From Oikopleura dioica (taxonomy: Eukaryota > Chordata > Appendicularia > Copelata > Oikopleuridae): 64,000 nucleotides of DNA. The stretch is from positions 3,849,001 through 3,913,000 of the forward strand of contig OU015567.1 of NCBI GenBank assembly GCA_907165135.1, read 5' to 3'. The notes under the pieces are model-generated. The model made no database searches. It was not told the DNA's origin and saw nothing but the letters and a program-made list of their open reading frames with translations. This document shows, piece by piece, positions 11,473 through 24,054 of the stretch. A program made the position numbers and the translations under genes. How positions within the stretch are numbered: the first letter of the stretch is position 1; the number at the start of each line of letters is the position of its first letter.

Positions 11473-12217
11473 TTAGATGTGGATTAGGGAAACGAAGTTG
11501 TCAATGCCTTCTTTTCCCTTCAAAAAGTCGATTTCAATGAGGCACAAAGCGCCGACAAGTGTTGCTTCAGTAGAGCCGATGAGTTTGACGGCTGCTTTCA
11601 TAGTGCCTCCGGTGGCGATCAGGTCGTCGATGAGGACGATTTTGTCTGAAAAAGTATAAAAACTTTTAGCCATTTAGGAATACTAATGCATATTATCGAA
11701 GTTTGTGAAAATAATATACCGAAATAGAGAATGTGACCGGTCTTTATCAATGATAGATGGAGACGAAAATCTGTATTTAAGTCAATGTAAAAGTCGTTCT
11801 GGTGTTTCATTGAGCTTACCAGTAGCTTCTAGAGACGCTTTCTCAATCTCAACCACATCAGTTCCGTATTCAAGCGTATATTCCTGTCGCACCACTTCCC
11901 CAGGGAGCTTGCCCTTTTTACGGATCGGGACAAAACCGACTCCTAATCTAGAAGCCACGGCCATCCCTGAAATCAACCGTTTAATCGTCCATTTCTTTTT
12001 CTAACTTGCCCATTAAAAATCCTCTCGATTCGAGGCCGACAAGCTTGGTGCATCCTGGGAACTTTTCCCTGATCGTTTCTTCCAACACATCTCCGAGAAG
12101 TTTCATTCTTTCCGGGTCGGAAAAGAGCGGCATGATATTTTTGAACACGATTCCTGGTTTCGGAAAATCGGGATGATCCGTCATACAGTCATTTAGCTGC
12201 TTTAGCTTTTCTTCCAT
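11473..12217 (-). CDS. APRT: APRT, adenine phosphoribosyltransferase
   Basis: Purine salvage enzyme making AMP from adenine and PRPP. Three exons: 12010-12217, 11820-11966, 11473-11645, giving about 175 residues (family about 180). Motifs: [45 protein letters not shown], the PRPP-binding loop [16 protein letters not shown] and [15 protein letters not shown]. The first intron (11967-12009, 43 nt) fits only a GC-AG boundary; it preserves FLMG joined to [20 protein letters not shown]. The second is GT-AG. It lies downstream of the acyl-CoA synthetase on the same strand, 376 bp away. Confidence 0.95.
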
Positions 12218-12593
12218 TCTTGTTTTTACGAATTAAAAAGGTGGCCATGTTGTTTTCAATGATTGTTTTATTTTGTATTTGAAGCAAAAGCGTATTATTT
12301 GAACTTGATTTTTACAATTCAATATTGAAAATCTGCGCAAAGGTAAAAAAACGCTGGTTTAGTTATTAGGCGCTACTTTGAAGTTTTGAAGTTTCAGAAT
12401 GCACAACTTGAAAGAAAGAAAAATTACGATTTGGAAAACGATTGTGAGTTAAAAAATGCTACAGGGTATAAATTTATGATCGTGATTCATGTGACCGTGA
12501 AAATGTGATAATGGCGAAGTTTTTTCCAGTTGACAGACGATTTGTGAAGTGATGAAAAAAGAATGAAAATAGGTTTTCGTCATTCTACATGTT
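12218..12593. other. intergenic
   Basis: 376 bp between the acyl-CoA synthetase stop and the APRT start, same strand. AT-rich. No gene or repeat seen. Confidence 0.5.
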
Positions 12594-15507
<2,914 letters not shown>

Positions 15508-15746
15508 TTTTCGATTCTTTGTCTGAAAAAATGTGTTGGATAGCAAGAGAGCTCGAGAAAAATATGACCGAGCTGGTCATGTGACGACAATTTTGTCACC
15601 AGAACTTTTCAAAGACTCAGACAGACATTTTGTCTTTTCAGTCGTTATATTTCTGTTCAGATAACTGGCAGTGGAACTAAATGAAATTCGGATTATGTGG
15701 CGCTTTTTTCAATTATTTTACAAAGCACTTTTTTAATGAAAAAAAT

Positions 15747-18542
15747 CTAAGCTTCCTGAAGAGCTGCTCGTTTAGCTGGTGGCTCATCGGATTCAGCAGC
15801 TTTCGTTTCATCCCCTTCCAGCTTGTGCTTCGCAACAGCGCTTTCGGGAAGATTGGTTGGAGCTGGAATTGCTCCAGAAACTGGCTTGTTCTCCTTTTCG
15901 GTAGGAGGAGTGGCTAGGGGAGAGCTCTCAGATGTTCCAGGTTCTCTAGAAAGATATTTTTAATAGAGGCATGGATGTCAAAAATGTGAGTAAATGAAAG
16001 ATAAATGAGTGTGTTCATGCGCGTACTCATGCTCTTGGTTCTTTCCCAATTTAATTTTTCCTAACTGATAAGTAATCTGCTGATGGGGTAGGATATTCTT
16101 CTTCAGCAACAGTTCATCGAGCGCATCCTTGAAGTCTCTGAAGACCCTCTTGAACTGGATGCCACAGCCTCTGCATCGCTTGCAATCGAGCATGTAGATG
16201 TCGCCCGTCTTCATGATGCGCACTTCGAACTTGCTTTTGAGGCTTTCGAAGCGCCAGTACTTCTCAGGAATCTGCTCGTGGACGGTGTACTGAGAGAAGT
16301 GCTTGAGCATTTTCGCGATGATTTCTTTTTTCTTCGCCTTTTCAAACCAAACTCGCGTGATTCGAGGAACACGAATCTGGTCGCTCTCCAGCTCTTTTTT
16401 ATCGCTCGATCCGGCGAGCATTTTCGATGAAATCCTGAAAAAACGGCTTGAAAGGTTATAAATAGGGAGGAGCGTACTCATCGAGGGGTTGGCTAACGCT
16501 CGGCGTGGAGTCTTGAGTGGAGCTTTGTATATCGTTGAATTTGACGATGTACTTGAATGTGCTCTCTTCTCCTTCTTTCTTGAATTCGTCGAATTCAGTC
16601 ATGTTCTTTTCGTCGCCGAAATGTTTCAGCATCTCTGGCTGGCTAAAATCATCGTGCTAGAATCGGTAGAAAAGGGGAGATCGCTGTTTACCTGATTGAT
16701 TTGTGCCCCAGAAACTCCTGAAATCTTTCTCCACGGAACATTTTAATGCGCTCTTGGAACTGATACTTGAACGCAATGTCCTCCTTGTGAGTTGTCGTTA
16801 GCCTGAAATAACAGTTTCAGTTCCATTCATGGACCATTCACTATTCTATTTCTTACCATTTCGGTCCATTGACTTCATCAGCGAGCCAGGAAATCTTGGG
16901 TCTATCGGCATCATTATGCGTGAGCATTTTGACGATCATTTTCATCGCTGAAATGGACATGTTTTGCCAACACGGATCTTCGGTGTAATTATGCCGGCGG
17001 AAATCGCGGTAATCTTCGTCTATCTCCTGATCGGCGATCGTCCATGGAAGCATACCGGAAAGCATCGCAACTGAAAAGAACGAATCAATTGAAAGAAACT
17101 CGAAACTTCTACACAGATTGTAGAGCACAGAAACAAGTCTTACCTAAACAAACGGCCATCGACCAAATATCCCCCCTCAGCGGGAAATAATGCCCATCAG
17201 GAACGAACAGCTCTGGCGCCATGTAACCCTCCGTCCCCTGACGATGTTCCCTAACAGAGAATGATCTTTCCGATCTGCCTTTGTTTATGCAGGCTGTGGC
17301 CGAGCCGAAGTCGATGATTTTCAATTGACCGTCTTTTTCAAGCTTTTCAAAAGAAAAAATACTACAAAATCGCGATCTCTGTCTCTATTTGAAAAGCTCA
17401 TTTCTCGTGTAAGAAGCATGTTCTCTGGCTTGAGGTCTCGATGCGCGATTTGTTTTTTGTGAAGGAAATTCATCCCGCACACGAGCTGGGCGAAGTAAAA
17501 CTTCGCCTGGGCTTCTGGCATGCCCACATCTGGCACAAGTTTATCAAATAATTCGCCACCTTCTGCGTATTCCATGAAGATGAACATTGCTTTCACCTCA
17601 TGTTCGTATCTGAAAAATATGTCGAAGCCGAAGGGCGTAATAACTCACCGGCTGTTGATGTATCGAATGATGTTGACATGATCCTTGACAGCTCTGTGAA
17701 TGTTCTTTTCTCGCGTGAGCATTTTCTTCTGATATTCAGTCATTGCGTCGCAATTGATGATTTTCACTGCGCATTTGATTTTGCTTTTGCGATTCAGGAT
17801 CAGCCGAACATCGCCAAAAGCGCCTTTTTATGGTTGAAAATTCAGGAAAGAAATGAAGACGAACCAACATCAGGGTGGAACTTTCGGACCGGGCAAGTCG
17901 GGCAAAAAATCGGGCGGGCGGGCAAATCGGGCGGCGCAGGGCTCGATTTTACGAGGTAAAAATCGGGCAAAGTCGGGCAATCAGGCAAAAATCGGCGCCC
18001 GGAAATATAGTCGGCGCCCGGAAGAAAAAATGGCATCTAATGGGACATAAATACTGAAATTTTCATTAAAAACGTCCGGTTTCGGTTCTCCATGAGTGCC
18101 TTTCTTCCTTCGGGATACAAATTAATCCTGTTTCTTCAATAAATTTACAAATTTTTTGGATTGGGGGTTGCCAAAATTTCCGGGCAAAAGTCGGCGCCCG
18201 GGCAAATCGGGCGGGCAAAAAGCCGGGCGGCAATCGGGCGGCGCCGACAAAAAAATTCTAATCGGGCGGCCAAATTCAATTTTTTTGCCCGAACGTTCCA
18301 CCCTGCCAACATCTGTATAAAATACTGTTAATATACAGTGTATACGAAAAGGAGAGTGCTTCATCGAAGCGCTGAAACTATGAACACAAATGTTAAAATA
18401 AAAATTACAAAAGTAATTACTAAAGTAAAGAAAACCTTTTTCAACCGATTCCTTCTCCTAACTTTCCAATAAAGTCCCAATCCTCCAGAAATGGAGTCGG
18501 AATCCCATCCTTTACCACGCCAAAAATGTCGTCCGCCTTCAT
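15747..18542 (-). CDS. CHEK1: CHK1 checkpoint kinase
   Basis: DNA-damage and replication checkpoint Ser/Thr kinase. Exon 1 (18452-18542) encodes MKADDIFGVV then TPFLEDWDFIGKLGEG. A 628-nt GA-AG intron (17824-18451) joins it to AFGDVRLILNRKSKIKCAVK with the catalytic Lys. Then come HRDLKPENML (catalytic loop), IIDFGSATA (DFG present), EGYMAPELF (in place of APE-type PELL) and DIWSMAVCL. The C-terminus has a KA1-like domain (YWRFESLKSKFEVRIMK, GCGIQFKRVFRDFKDALDEL) and a Pro/Glu-rich tail ending in KRAALQEA. The position downstream of DPH3 with a 41-bp gap suggests polycistronic transcription. A MITE sits in intron 1. Confidence 0.95.
17871..18305. mobile_element. hAT-like MITE in CHK1 intron 1
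   Basis: A 435-bp element with inverted ends: cagggtggaactttcgg at 17871 and the complement of cagggtggaacgttcgg at 18305. It is flanked by a 7-bp direct repeat, ccaacat, at 17864-17870 and 18306-18312. The interior is built of gggcaaatcgggcggg-type units in both orientations. No coding capacity. CAGGG-type ends with a 7-8-bp duplication resemble hAT transposons (family knowledge). Confidence 0.85.
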
Positions 18543-18583
18543 TGTCTAAAACGAAAAGAAAGCTAAAATCTATTTCTATAAAA

Positions 18584-18915
18584 TCAGGCGGTAATAGCAA
18601 GGTTTTCTACAGCAGGCATTTCGGAATCACTCTCATAATCAGCAAACTGATCTTCGTCGTAAATCACTCGTATCAGCAAGGAGCAACTGAACACGAGATT
18701 TTCTCAAGATCAACATGGAAATGGAAATATCTAGAAAAAAACTTGCAAAAGTCTAGAATCTCGTTCCTTGGGCAGGTCGCAACTTCTTCGCCAATTTTCA
18801 AGTCTTCCAAGCTGATTTCAAATTTATCTCCACAGGGACAAGGGTAAGTGTAGATTTCTAGCTCTTCGTCGAATTCCATATCTTCTATCTCTATTTCATC
18901 GTGGTACACCGTCAT
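18584..18915 (-). CDS. DPH3: DPH3, CSL zinc-finger protein of diphthamide synthesis
   Basis: Small zinc/iron protein acting as electron donor for the radical DPH1/DPH2 step of diphthamide synthesis on elongation factor 2, and with Elongator. Exons 18767-18915 and 18584-18686 give 83 residues (family about 82). The [18 protein letters not shown] start, YPCPCGDKF and the CP-S-CSL second zinc pair ([20 protein letters not shown] after splicing) are all present. The intron (18687-18766, 80 nt) is GA-AG; without splicing the second Cys pair is lost. An acceptor-like ttttttctcag lies one base before the ATG. The stop is 41 bp upstream of the CHK1 ATG. Confidence 0.95.
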
Positions 18916-19476
18916 TCTGAGAAAAAATTGGTTTATAAGCGAAATGAAATTTTAGCAAAAAAACTTAAATATGTTTTCGCTTCTAGAGAAAAGCAGCTTG
19001 ATAATTTTCTGCCTTCGTTTTCTCTTTTTATGATTATCCAAGCCATTTTTTGAAGCGGAGGTTTTTCGAGCGCGCGTGAGAAAATTGGTCGATCGAAGCG
19101 CGGAGGACTTTTTTGCTGGAAGCGAGCGAGAAGGAGGACGCGCCCTTCCCCACAACTTTGAGAGTCCAAGAATTTTTGAGATAACAACATAATGAAATGA
19201 ATATTTTTATTTAAAAAGCGAGCAGAGGTAAATCAAACCATCTCTTCTGTAGATACTTCTTCTTGTGAGTGTGTAACAGTCTCTTCATTCGTTTGGCTTC
19301 TACTGGGACGAGAGGGCTAAAGATGGTCTATATTTCCTTTTGCCATAAATTATGGCCCATAATGATAAACCTGAAAACAAAGTGTTGTCGAAGCCAAAAT
19401 GAGAAGGAGAAGGTTCAGGAAGATCAGCGAATGCTTCAATTTTTGAAAGGGCACTAAGAACTTCCAGTCACGACCA

Positions 19477-19987
19477 GAATTCCAGGGGGCTGACCGGACT
19501 GACCAGAGTGTAATATGGGCAACGTGAGGTGCTAAGTCCGAAAGAATGAGGCAAGTGCAGGTGGGTAGGATTAGACACCAAATGAAGACATGCGAGGAAT
19601 ATTGACATTGATTCTTCCGCTTCAGTCCGAAAGTTATGAAGATAGGCAAATTTATCCGTCTTATTCCAAAGGCCAAAATTAATGGTACCTAAGTTGAGAG
19701 TACAGTCTTTGAGGGTTAATTCTGATGAACTGGTGAATGCCGCAGTAGTCCTGAGCACCTTATTTGAATATAAGAGATACAGATAATTGTAGCTTCAATT
19801 ATCACTGATAGTCTATCAGAGCCCTGAGGACCTCAAGTTCGGTGGGCCCGTTCCATCTCCGTGCATTCATGGTAGCGTGGTGTCTAATCCTCCTTCCTTG
19901 AAGCTTGTTCACCTGTATTCTTCCCGACTTAGCACCTTACATTGAACATATTACACTCTGGTCAGTACGGTCCACCCCAATTCCAGG
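19477..19987. repeat. imperfect inverted repeat (also 24378-24888)
   Basis: Arms of about 107-110 bp at 19477-19583 and 19878-19987 are imperfect reverse complements (shared cores tggtgtctaatcct, gacttagcacct and attacactctggtcag). The loop is about 290 bp. Similar translated strings on opposite strands come from this. It may be an old foldback element or a palindromic duplication. No gene assigned. Confidence 0.7.
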
Positions 19988-20019
19988 AGGACCCGGTGAC
20001 AGCAAAAATGATCAAACCA

Positions 20020-20241
20020 TCAAAGATGATATTTCCGCAAAGAAGAAGGAGAAAGATCCCGGTCTAATTCATTTGTTAAATATTTGTTTCTTTGGCTTTT
20101 TACCAAAATATAGAAGACTTTCTTCTTGACGATCAAATTTTCTTCTTGAGCACTTTGTCGATAATAAGAAATAAAAATACTTGTTCCAAAGCCCGCAGAA
20201 ATCATTCCGACAATGGCAGTAGCAATGTTTGAAACCATCAA
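20020..20241 (-). CDS. possible small membrane-protein exon (also 24921-25142)
   Basis: A 73-codon ORF starting MMVSNIATAIVGMISAGFGT with one hydrophobic helix, then polar residues. A donor-like gtaaaa follows VFYIL, so only about 46 codons may be real. No family recognised. It exists in both duplicated copies. Confidence 0.3.
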   Translation of the reverse strand: MMVSNIATAIVGMISAGFGTSIFISYYRQSAQEENLIVKKKVFYILVKSQRNKYLTNELDRDLSPSSLRKYHL

Positions 20242-20487
20242 AATTATTCGAGCGTTAAAAATTGCGAAATGGATGGATAAGTAACTTGGCCAAACAAGGC
20301 TGACTAAAATCAGTTCTCACTTTGACAACCCAAAAGAGTGGTACCTAATAGTAGAATCCATTCAAAAATCCATACCAACGCAAGGAACTCGCGAAAAACG
20401 CCCATTTTCTTGAGAAATCATAAAAAAAACTTAAAACAAGATATTCGTTTATTTATTTGAATGCTCTGAAAACCTTATTTTCTTATT

Positions 20488-20594
20488 TTATTTCATATTT
20501 TTCAGTTTGTCTGGAGTAACGTTGGAGTCGTTAAAGATAACGTATCCGTTATCAAAGGCACAGTTCATCGAAGCATGTACTTTAGCTTTAGCTT
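20488..20594 (-). other. possible 3' exon of an unknown gene (also in copy 2)
   Basis: In one minus-strand frame this reads HASMNCAFDNGYVIFNDSN and ends in a stop, with coding-like composition. No upstream exon could be joined with confidence. It may be a relic. Confidence 0.25.
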
Positions 20595-20858
20595 ATTTTT
20601 CCCAGCTCAAATAAGTCTCCTGTCATGAAGATTTTTTATTATATTTGATAGGCAACTCAAATTGAAGAGCCTCGATTTCCTCTTTCCCGCCACCTTGAAA
20701 TCACACTGTCTCATCTGCATTACATTTGTTAAAAAAAGCCCGCGCGTAATCATGAAGCATTGAGCGTTCCAATTATCCATTTTTCGCGGAAACTGCCCGC
20801 CGGCGTTCAATTTTAAACCCTTACGATTGAACTATTAAACTGCCACTGGGTCGAAACA

Positions 20859-22424
20859 ATGCTGAGCAAAAAGAAGCTCAAAAGCATTATTTTGATTTTG
20901 GGCACTTGGGCGTTTTTGAATTTTTTGCATGAAGGAATAGTTTACAAATTAAAGGAGAGAAAGCTAAGGAAAGAAACAGAAGTTCAAAAAATCGATTCAA
21001 GCGAGAAGGAAAATAATGAAAAATCTACTGTTGTTTTATTTACCTACTATCGCTCCGGGAGTACATTTACTGGAGAATTATTTAATCAGCATCAAGGTAA
21101 TGAAGATTCTGAGCTAGGCCTACTTGCGGATAACCCTAACCCTAACCCTAACCCTAACGGCTTTTTTTAATGAAGATTGATTTTTTTTTCTTTCAGATGT
21201 TTTTTATCTCTTCGAGCCACTCATCCTGGCTGGAATCGAGACAGGAGCAGAAGACGTCAAAAAAGAACTGCTGATGCGAATTTTCGACTGCGACTTGCCG
21301 AGATACAGCGACTACAGTTCTTCGAAATTGCCTTCTTACGTGAAGGATAGTTGTGGGAGGAAGAACTTTTGCTTTGCTCATGGAACAAAGGAATTTTGCA
21401 AAGAGCCGTTTTGCCCAAACGATTTCACGAAGGAAAGGAAAATGTGCTCAAGGGGACCGTGCAAAGGTTTGTTTTTACTTTTTGAGAAAATTGTTATTTG
21501 CGGTTTTTTAGCGTTTTCTCGTGATGGAGATTTGATTCAAGAAGCGAATCGAATTTGCCACTCGAAACCGGTCAAAGCGATCAAGACCATCAGAATAACG
21601 ACGATTTCGCCGTTTCTTGAGTTTTTCAACGAATTCGACTTTTCGCAAAATTTCAAGTTTGTTCTTCTCATCAGGGATCCAAGAGGAATGCTCAACAGTA
21701 GACTTAGAATTTCAAGAGTTCAAAAACACGAGAAAGACAAGGTAAGGACCGAAATAATTTTCTCCTCACCGAATTCTAGGGCGCCGAAATATCGAAAAAA
21801 GTGATAAAAATATGCAATCAAATTGTCGAAAATATCAAGACCATCACCTCCAGTCACTTTATGCACTCACGAACGATCATTTTACGATACGAAGACGTAG
21901 CTTTGGACCCCAAAAACTATGCAAAGAAAATTTACGAAAAGTTCAACCTTGATTTCACCAAGAATATCGATTCTTGGATCGACGAAAATACCCATCTGGA
22001 TGGAAAAACGTCAAAGATGAATTTTTACGATACACATAGGTACGGCAGGAGTCAATAGGGGGATCCTTACGTTATTTTAAGGGAATCTGCGAAAATAGCT
22101 TTTGACTGGCGAAACGCCCATTCAAACCGAAAAATGCCTTACGAGTTTCTTCAACCGCTTCAGACGGGATGTGCTGAAATGCTGAGCCTAACTGGCTACA
22201 ACGTTTTTCTTCAAAGGAAGAAATGTATAACGATACTCTTCAACCGCTGGTGCCAAATGAAAGCATTGACTTTTTACTTCATCTGTAAATTATATTATTC
22301 AATTAAATATTTAAACAAATATTCGAATGAAAGACTGCATCATTTTCCCTCTTCAAGTGTCGTTGACGTGCGTATTGTAACGGCATCTTCTAAGATTTGC
22401 TTTTTCCTTTTCTCGTGCGTATAA
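20859..22424 (+). pseudogene. carbohydrate 6-O-sulfotransferase copy 1, frameshifted 3' end
   Basis: Type II Golgi sulfotransferase using PAPS, CHST1/GST family. Exons 20859-21096, 21197-21466, 21512-21741, 21780-22039, and 22082 onward, all GT-AG. Features: N-terminal signal anchor (SIILILGTWAFLNFL), the 5'-phosphosulfate loop YRSGSTFTGELFNQHQDVFY, and the 3'-phosphate site LLIRDPRGMLNSRLR. After LTGYNVF a 5-T run (6 T in copy 2) shifts the frame to an unrelated tail ending at 22424. Either copy 1 is inactivated near its C-terminus or this is a base-count error. Telomere-like repeats fill part of intron 1. Confidence 0.85.
21131..21158 (+). repeat. telomere-like (TAACCC)n in sulfotransferase intron 1
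   Basis: Twenty-eight bases of perfect TAACCC repeat inside a 100-bp intron. The same tract is at 26032-26059 in copy 2. Confidence 0.95.
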
Positions 22425-22464
22425 AATGACCCTGACGGAGTGAACAGCTAGAAGTCTGCATAAA

Positions 22465-23019
22465 ATGATACACGGGCAGAACTGCGTTGCCTTAGATATT
22501 GAAGGGGGTTCAGAAGACAAGCCAATACGTATTGGCATAGTTAATTGTAGGGGAAGAGTGATTCTCGACGAAGGTAAACATCATTATATTGACAGAGAAT
22601 AAGGTGATCGATCAGAAAATGACGATGATGCTGTTTACTGCAATGTAATCTGACCAAGACTAGAAGCATTGGTTAAAGATGTCATCAAAGGTCGTTACGT
22701 GATCGGGCACAATATCAACTGTGATGAAAAATTTTTCGAGACGAAGAATTTCTTTTCGGGAAAGAAAATTGATACCGACAAGAACGGTTGGGCTCTAGGA
22801 GAAAGAAGACTGTCATCGAATAAATACGGTCATAATCCCGTCGAGGATGCACAACTTTAACTGAAACTGGCTGTAGGAGACTTACCTCTACCACTTTATA
22901 ATTATACTTTTAAGATCGAACATGGTCTGATCATTCCTCCGAATCAAATGACTATATCAGCTGCCTTGGAAAAAATCGAAGAGAACAGAAGAGCCCATGA
23001 AAAAACTTATCGACTATAA
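22465..23019 (+). pseudogene. REXO4/ISG20-like DEDDh exonuclease pseudogene, copy 1
   Basis: Fragments match 3'-5' exonucleases of the REXO4 group: NCVALDIEGGSEDKPIRIGI (DxE site), RGRVILDE, VIKGRYVIGHNINCDEKFF (second Asp) and NPVEDAQL (H-x4-D site, with the preceding His). A 43-nt GT-AG intron could remove the first stop, but a TGA before PRLEAL and a TAA after VEDAQL remain in both copies. The catalytic residues survive while the frame is broken. A TATA-like tataaaa lies near 22417. Confidence 0.65.
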
Positions 23020-23112
23020 CTATCTACTGACAAAAATCAACATGATCATGATCCACAACTATTCAATTATTCTTCAGAGCGATTTCTCAAGTAACTGTAT
23101 AAGTTTATTAGG

Positions 23113-23732
23113 ACGTGTTTTTTTTTCATTATTGTAAGAATATTAAGGATTATTTTAAGAGTAAGGGTATAAAGATAGATAAATTAAAAGCAGGGCCTCT
23201 TCATGATATTTATACAATTTGCAGGGATTAAGTGCTTATACATAGGGATTTTGTTGTTTCGTTTATAGATTTTATTATTACTAGGAATAGGGACACAGTT
23301 TATTTAGAAGATAGAGAGCTTAATTTAGATATGGTTAGTAAAATAGATAAAATTTTAGCTACACTTAGGACTAGATTCTCTCAACACAAGGATTTTTTTT
23401 GTTGGGACGACGTTTTGCTTGACACAGATGTTTTTCTCGACAAAACGTCGAATTGCGTTGAGAGAATGAATGGCAGGATAAAGCAAGCATTGCAGGAATC
23501 AAGGAGGATCAGGGCAATCGACCGCATCAAGGTCATAATTAGTGAATTTTCATTAATTAATTTTGATTTTATGTGTAGTTTTAGGAATAAGAAGCGCCCC
23601 ATTAGTGTTAGATCATTGAATCGTCATAAGCGATGTCTAAAGTTAATTCAATTATTTAGGTTTAGAGTAGGAAAGGATCCCAATTTTAGTAAAGTTGTAG
23701 ATACTATCCTATATTCTAACAAGACGGAGTAG
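23113..23732 (+). pseudogene. transposase-like remnant, copy 1
   Basis: A frame reading YCKNIKDYFKSKGIKIDKLK, then after a stop HRDFVVSFIDFIITRNRD, then NCVERMNGRIKQALQESRR and ends at 23732. The NCVERMNGRIK segment resembles the C-terminal part of DDE transposases, where a conserved acidic residue lies in a helix. The codon use is AT-rich, unlike flanking genes. No terminal repeats found. The family is not certain. Confidence 0.45.
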
Positions 23733-23862
23733 AGTTTACTAGGTAATCCACTCATTCATCCCATTTTTGACTTTTTTGGCTGTTTTTTGACTGTTTTGGC
23801 TGTTTTGACTGTTTCTGTTTTTATAAATTATTTTTCAAATAAATTTATTTATCAGAATATAA

Positions 23863-24054
23863 TTAACAACTTACTCTTATAGGAGATGGTTGACTTCTTA
23901 TTGTGACTTCAATTGTTGATGCGTTCCCTCCTCTAAGCTCAAGCAGCGTTTTCTTCACCAGGTTTTTCGAGCGCGCGTGAGAAAATTGGTCGATCGAAGC
24001 GCGGAGGACTTTTTTGCTGGAAGCGAGCGAGAAGGAGGACGCGCCCTTCCCCAC
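23863..24054 (-). other. chimeric ORF created at the duplication junction
   Basis: It joins the 3' part of the gene seen whole at 28775-28945 (KKTLLELRGGNASTIEVTIR) to copy 1's left-flank sequence. It exists only because copy 2 abuts copy 1 at 23959/23960, so it is a breakpoint product rather than a native gene. Confidence 0.7.

Larger units (their letters stand above)
15747..18915 (-). other. putative DPH3-CHEK1 operon
   Basis: DPH3 stop (18584) and CHK1 start (18542) are separated by 41 bp on the same strand. The gap ends in cttttcgttttag followed by aca and the CHK1 ATG, i.e. a splice acceptor with no upstream exon. Oikopleura is known to use spliced-leader trans-splicing of polycistronic transcripts with very short intercistronic gaps, which this fits. 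Confidence 0.65.
19059..23959. repeat. 4.9-kb tandem duplication, copy 1 (4901 bp)
   Basis: Direct repeat of 23960-28859. The first shared bases are aggtttttcgag (19059 and 23960) and the last are ttttcttcacc (ending 23959 and 28859). By eye the copies differ only in three homopolymers: a G run near 22057 (5 vs 4 G), a T run near 22204 (5 vs 6 T) and a G run near 22504 (5 vs 4 G). It contains a sulfotransferase gene, an exonuclease-like pseudogene and a transposase-like remnant. Confidence 0.95.

Noticed and set aside
18361-18600. Minus ORF with a C-terminal hydrophobic helix
   Set aside because: It overlaps CHK1 exon 1 in another frame and runs on through the CHK1 intron. CHK1's frame is fixed by EDWDFIGKLGEG.
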